64,000 nucleotides of DNA from Blasia pusilla. Taxonomy: Eukaryota; Marchantiophyta; Marchantiopsida; Blasiales. This document shows, piece after piece, positions 59,194-64,000 of the stretch (position 1 is its first letter; every line of letters begins with the position of its first letter). The stretch covers positions 40,486,001 to 40,550,000 of the forward strand of contig CM114272.1 of NCBI GenBank assembly GCA_050084515.1. Reading direction: 5' to 3'. The notes beneath the pieces were generated by a model. It did not search any database. It was not told where the DNA came from and worked only from the letters and a program-made list of their open reading frames with translations. A program made the translations under genes and the position numbers.

Positions 59194-59674
59194 CCCGTTC
59201 AAACTAGTAGTCCCTGTGTTCAAACTAACCGACGTCCACAAACCTCTGGAATTGGTACAACAGTCATCACGATCGGCGCTTATTAGAGTCGTGAACACCA
59301 CATTTCAGATGTGAACACCATAGTCTCGGTGTTCAAACTAACCGTCAAGTCCACAAACATCTGGAATTGGTACAGCATGTGACAGTTCAAGAAAGTTTCT
59401 CTACTCTATGTTAGTCCATGTAATTGATTACTGCCCGTTCAAACTAGTAGTCCCTGTGTTCAAACTAACCGACGTCCACAAACCTCTGGAATTGGTACAA
59501 CAGTCATCACGATCGGCGCTTATTAGAGTCGTGAACACCACATTTCAGATGTGAACACCATAGTTCTCGGTGTTCAAACTAACCGTCAAGTCCACAAACA
59601 TCTGGAATTGGTACAAAGATGTGACAGTTCAAGAAAGTTTCTCTACTCTATGTTAATCCATGTAATTGATTACG
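59194..59674. repeat. 240-bp tandem duplication (2 copies) built on GTGAACACCA motifs
   Basis: Units 59194-59433 and 59434-59674 are nearly identical. Inside each unit the block GTTCAAACTAACCG...CCACAAAC.TCTGGAATTGGTACA occurs twice, so the structure is a duplication of a duplication. GTGAACACC is present several times. Confidence 0.9.
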
Positions 59675-61577
59675 CCTAGTCTATCGGGACAATTTGCCCG
59701 AGTATCGGGAGAATCGGAAGAATGACGGATGGAAAAAAACATCGATGCAGACATTTGCACATGAGAGAAAACACATTGTAAACCACAGCCTCAATAACCA
59801 TTCCATATGGAAAAACTCCGGATTTTTATTCAAAATTCTGTGGCGTTTCTTGCATCCACAACATGGAGCATTTCTTGCATCCATAGTCTCTATGTCAAAA
59901 TATGCCTAAACAGAGCATGGCCACAATAACCTTAGCTTGAACTCAAGTGTCAAAATGCTATCCACCATCTGCACACGAACGATAAACCATGATCATAACC
60001 CATTCCTTAACTTCTCAGGTAAGCAAGGCAAAAATTTACATGAAATGGAGTAAGACCTAGACAACCAAGCACTTGGATGTCAATGCCAAGTAATACTCTA
60101 GAGTCATGAATGAAGAGCTAAAGGGCAGGCCCTAGAGCAGCTATACTTACCCATTCATGAAATACAGTTTAGGGAATGTATGCAAACATAAACCCACATA
60201 CCAAAAGAAGGCCTGTCCTCTCAGTGGTGATCCTCTTGTCCGCTTGGGCCACATGTGGAGGTGTCCAATGGCTGCAAAAGTGGTGTGGAGAATGTCGGCA
60301 ATGGTGTGGACTGGAAGTCAGATACCTCATCCTTTGCCTGTACATGTCGTGCCACGGTTAGCATCGCTGTTCATACAACTGCAGCGTCTTGCACCTAACA
60401 ATGGAAAATTCGAAGAATGAATCAAAACCAAAGAAATTGCACAAAGGTGAGAATCTTATTGTTGTCATAATGAGGGCCGGCTGCAAAGGTTACCCGGGGG
60501 GGTAAGGGCATTGTAGCATCTTCATTCAAAGCATTCAACTCGTCATCTCTCGAAACTACAAGGTCTGTGACAAGAGTAATTTAGTGACATAAGTAGACAG
60601 CAAGGAAGGTGAATGCCAAAACATGGTAAGCAAGGAACTACAACTCAAGTGTTTTCTTTGGATTGTCACATCACCTCTTCCTCCGTGACTCAGGCGTGTT
60701 TTATCATCATAAGCCTTCTGCTTCGCTTCATGTCATCCTTGGTTCTGCCACGTAGGCGCGGGCCTTCTCTAATGAGTTCTCGCTTGGAGGACCACCTGGT
60801 CGTCGGGCTAGGGGAGCGACGGATTGCTTGAGGGGATGAATGTATATGTGCATCATCCATAACCCCACTTTCCACAATATCAGCATCCGCTCCAATGCGC
60901 ACATGTAGTCGAGGCGATTTCCTGGTGTTTCTGATGGACTTTGCTGCACTTAAGGACTTAGATCTGTGTGGCTTTTTGTGCCTTCAGGGCGTAGCATGGC
61001 CGTGTCATTTGGAACATGTACGTCATCCGAGACGGAGGCTGAACCAATGGAGTCCTCGAGAAGACCTCCTGTTCTCTCCACCACCGGGTATTGGGCTCGT
61101 TGCACCCCGAGGTTTGAGTCCGAGTCACGAGTCAACTATTTCAACATCCACACCTCCTCGCAAACATTTCACCAATCATCAAGCATAATAGGTACACATT
61201 TGCACATGAATGTCAAAAGGCAAACCTTGGGCAGCAGCCGGAAATCCATGTGGCTATAGTATACTAAGAAATAGGGACATAAAATGCATTTAAAATAATA
61301 GGAAGCTTTCATATACCCAAGAAGACAAAGATCTGCATGGCTGCACCGACTCCATCCACATACATACGAGTCACTTTCTCTCTCATCCTCGCTAGTATGG
61401 CAAGTTTGTTTCTTTCTTTCCAAATTCTATAGTGGTGCTTGAACCGGGGTGTAGTACTCTTCACCGATGTACCAGGAATGTCGATGATATCGACGCATAG
61501 CATCTAACACTACAAGGGACTGCTCTACCTGCTGGTGTCTAGTCTCAGAACCAGCATCCCATCGATACGGTTCTTGC
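59675..61577. other. No confident gene; possible decayed minus-strand exons
   Basis: Minus-strand frames near 61430-61620 (VMDRQEPYRWDAGSETRHQQ) and 61310-61440 (RIWKERNKLAILARMREKVT) look protein-like but are in different frames. They may continue the gene fragment at 61578-62482 with frameshifts. Confidence 0.3.
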
Positions 61578-62482
61578 CTATCCATCACCCACACAGCAGA
61601 TAAATGGTGAAATGCAGCAAGACATCCCAGTGAGGTACCGGTTCACTCTATCCAATGGAATGGTGGAAGGGAGAAGGCTACGTCCTGACTCAATCCATGA
61701 GCTCACAATGGTGGTCGGGCGGCCTAGGGTGCTCTCTAGTTCCTCCCTAGCCTTTTCGTATTCTTCCACCTTGGCTAGGCATGACCAAGAGGTCTGCTGG
61801 AATTGATGCGCTCTGTGAGCCTCAAATGCAATTAAAAGGTCAGTTAAGGCAGGCATGGGGGCAAAGGGTCCTGCAGCCCTTCGTGCATGCTCTTTGGCTT
61901 TGTTTAGAAGTGCAGCCTTCTTCTGTCTTTTGCGATTGGCCCACCGTTGTAGCACCGTGCCCCTCAGTCTGATATTCGCAGAAGATGGCGTCACATAAGT
62001 ACCTACATCAGGAAAAAAACCATAACCCCAACTAAGACATCCGAGCCATGGCAAAATTCAGTGCTATCCCTAAACATGACATTCATTTGCACCGAGCACG
62101 GTAAGTGGTGATAGAACAGGTATAGGGTTTACTTACCCTCATCTTCTTCCAATTCTTCCTGTGCTTCACCATCGCCTTCCACCTTCTTCTTCCCCGTCGG
62201 CCGAGGTGTACCCGGCACAGGCCTCACTTGATGGGTAGCAATGTGCGAGTTGAAGGTTTCCGCCAGACGGAAAAACTCAATGCACTTTGAGCACAAGCAA
62301 ACCCACTGCTTATGCTCCTCAGAGTAGCAATAGTGGACCCACTCCACTGGGTCCCGCCATAGCGAGGTTTGGTAGGCTTGCTTCTCAGGAGAGGGTGGGC
62401 TCTTGCCCATGAATGTAGCAAACATCTTTCTAAACTCAAGAGCAACCTGCTCTTTCTCCACCTCTCCCTTGTAGAATTTTGC
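61578..62482 (-). CDS. Two-exon gene fragment with Cys/His finger-like motif, unknown function
   Basis: Predicted exons 62482-62137 and 62002-61578 join in phase (GAG-G | GT-ACT) across a GTAAGT...GATGTAG intron. The first exon is preceded by a CATACATAG acceptor, so the true start lies further right. The first exon contains KQWVCLCSKCIEFFRLAETF followed by NSHIATHQ, a C-x-C-x2-C...H-x3-H pattern that could bind zinc. The second contains a basic helix (VLQRWANRKRQKKAALLNKA) and an EYEKAREELESTLGRPT segment. I do not recognise the family. It may be a transposon-associated gene, given the neighbourhood. Confidence 0.35.
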
Positions 62483-62846
62483 CTATGTATGAACATAACC
62501 AACAATGTAAGCAATGAATTGTTACGTTGGCATTCAAGAAAAGTCGCACATGAGTGCATTCAAATATAAGTCGCAGAGTTTACATGGCATTCTAGAGCAT
62601 CCCCAGGACCTAACAAGTTGCTCTGTTGGGATTTAACTTCAAACCCATAGCACTTCTCCTAGTGGGCAACTATATTCCTCAGAAGATTGATACGAAAATG
62701 CTATCCACCTTCGATGTGATTTTGCCCACCTACCAGCTAAGCCCGATTCTAGTACAGGCATCTGCCTACACACCCATACAAATCTGCTGCCTAAGAAACC
62801 CTAAACCCTCTCTTGGCGGGCTCTACTATAACTATACATATAGAAA

Positions 62847-62849
<3 letters not shown>

Positions 62850-62892
<43 letters not shown>
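62850..62892. repeat. (AT)n microsatellite
   Basis: About 43 bp of uninterrupted TA repeats followed by (CA)n. Confidence 0.95.
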
Positions 62893-62900
<8 letters not shown>

Positions 62901-63133
62901 TATGCCAACGTGTATATAAACTAGCTACACCCGATACTACATCCGGACCATAGTCCGGTGAAGGACAAAAAAGGGATATCGTAAACATTAACAACCACCC
63001 GTACAAAATTTCACAATAGCAACAGTATTGTGTTTATCACTATGAAGTGATAAGCTATGGTGCCTATGATCTAGAAGATTGGCCACTACCTTCACAAACA
63101 CAAAAGAAGGGCAGGGATATCAGTTCCTCCAAA

Positions 63134-63886
63134 CTACTCCCACAAATCTTTGCTTCTCAAGATAGGATAAATCTTAATCAGTGCAGAGCACTTACCCCGA
63201 GCTAAGCTTAGAATGGCAAAGGAGCTCATACTTTGCACAGACAGATTTGGAATTTGGTCCTTCTCAACAGATAGATTGTCATCAACGTCAGTTTGGTCAA
63301 TAAGGTATATGCTTTTAGGGGTAACACCGATTACCCAAGGGATAAGGTCATTCTTTTCTATATCCTCTATGGTGGATAATCTCCTTTTTAATCGGATGGT
63401 GCATACAATCTTTGTTATCAAATTCTGATTTGATGCCTCCATCATACTTTTGATGTCTGGAATGGTATGCACCTTCATCTTACCTCCCTCATGTCCCACT
63501 ACTTTAAAATTGGTCAAGCCATTTTTCTGGAAGTAGGAGTCAAACCATACGTGCCCACCCGCCAAGCGTGCTTTCGGAGAGAAAGCTACCTTGTAGCCCG
63601 CATGCCTAGCAGCTTGCTCTAAACACTTGTACGTTTCTAGGGGAAAGCCCAGGATGATCCAATCATCCAAGTAATTTTTGGATAGCGGATGTGAACGATT
63701 GCAGACAATGTTTGAGAGGAAAAAGTCACTAGTGAAGCTACTATGAATCATGGGGCTCACCAATGTTTCACTCGACCCCTGATTTCCAGAAAGGAAACGT
63801 GTAACATTTTTGGGCTCTTTCACAGTGATTGTAAGCTCACGTAGCCTACAGGCATCTAAGAACTTTGCAATGGGGATGTCGGGCAT
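63134..63886 (-). CDS. Hypothetical protein ORF (250 aa or first exon)
   Basis: An uninterrupted 250-codon minus-strand frame starting with ATG (MPDIPIAKFLDACRLRELTI). It contains NYLDDWIILGFPLETYKCLE, RLAGGHVWFDSYFQKNGLTN and IVCTIRLKRRLSTIEDIEKN. Length and composition support real coding. A strong GGTAAGTGC donor near 63197 suggests it is an exon rather than a full gene. No family recognised. It may belong with the exons at 61.6-62.5 kb, but phases do not join directly. Confidence 0.45.
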   Translation of the reverse strand: MPDIPIAKFLDACRLRELTITVKEPKNVTRFLSGNQGSSETLVSPMIHSSFTSDFFLSNIVCNRSHPLSKNYLDDWIILGFPLETYKCLEQAARHAGYKVAFSPKARLAGGHVWFDSYFQKNGLTNFKVVGHEGGKMKVHTIPDIKSMMEASNQNLITKIVCTIRLKRRLSTIEDIEKNDLIPWVIGVTPKSIYLIDQTDVDDNLSVEKDQIPNLSVQSMSSFAILSLARGKCSALIKIYPILRSKDLWE

Positions 63887-64000
63887 GATAACAACAGGCG
63901 ATAGTAGTACCCGTAATGTATGTAAACCCCTATATATTCCTACTATACTACCGACCGAAAGGTCAAGTTCGCATTCAGAACCTAAGAGCTCCTTTGCATT

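Overview
The window looks like nuclear DNA of a land plant. Evidence: an intron-rich SUMO-activating-enzyme gene close to plant SAE2, a KS-type (HIRD11-like) dehydrin with the acidic Ser/Asp tail, plant-type Ty3/gypsy elements (one with a tRNA-Asp primer site), a MULE-type transposase with a SWIM finger, and long (CT)n and (AT)n microsatellites. Short introns and embedded repeats would fit a seed-free plant such as a bryophyte, but the species cannot be read from the sequence.

Layout. 1-7.5 kb: the SAE2 gene on the minus strand (11 exons, 2125-6895) with a CpG-rich 5' flank. 7.5-12 kb: a non-LTR retrotransposon whose ORF carries a reverse transcriptase and a C-terminal zinc/restriction-like-nuclease region, plus an older 3' end of the same family. 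13-17.2 kb: an Athila/Tat-like gypsy assembly on the minus strand in which one LTR lies between a polypurine tract plus 3' ORF on one side and a tRNA-Asp PBS plus gag on the other. 17.9-33.6 kb: a nest of one Ty3/gypsy family. A nearly complete 9.65-kb copy (21472-31126, +) sits in the gag of an older copy on the opposite strand, and that older copy also holds a 1.29-kb solo LTR of the 13-17 kb family. 37.9-45.2 kb: two convergent genes for Lys-rich proteins, a 437-aa Lys/Glu repeat protein and a 92-aa dehydrin, with a ~137-bp tandem array between them. 47.8-53.7 kb: a 5'-truncated LINE copy and another truncated copy of the gypsy family. 55.3-58.4 kb: a broken MULE-type transposase. 58.6-64 kb: short repeats and poorly resolved minus-strand exons.

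Main discovery. The Ty3/gypsy family at 17.9-33.6 and 49.2-53.7 kb is not a standard gag-pol element. Between protease and reverse transcriptase it encodes a C5-cytosine DNA methyltransferase with motifs I, II, IV, VI, VIII, IX and X in unpermuted order. After integrase the polyprotein ends in a C4HC3 PHD finger. The deduced order is gag (two CCHC knuckles) - protease - DNA methyltransferase - RT - RNase H - integrase - PHD. Two independently decayed copies in the window support the methyltransferase and two support the PHD finger. All copies here carry stops and frameshifts, many readable as C-to-T or G-to-A changes. A self-replicating element carrying both a chromatin 'reader' and a DNA-methylation 'writer' is the feature most worth following up. 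Methyltransferase-bearing retrotransposons are, as I recall, reported from dinoflagellates and charophyte algae; the combination with a PHD finger is one I do not recognise.
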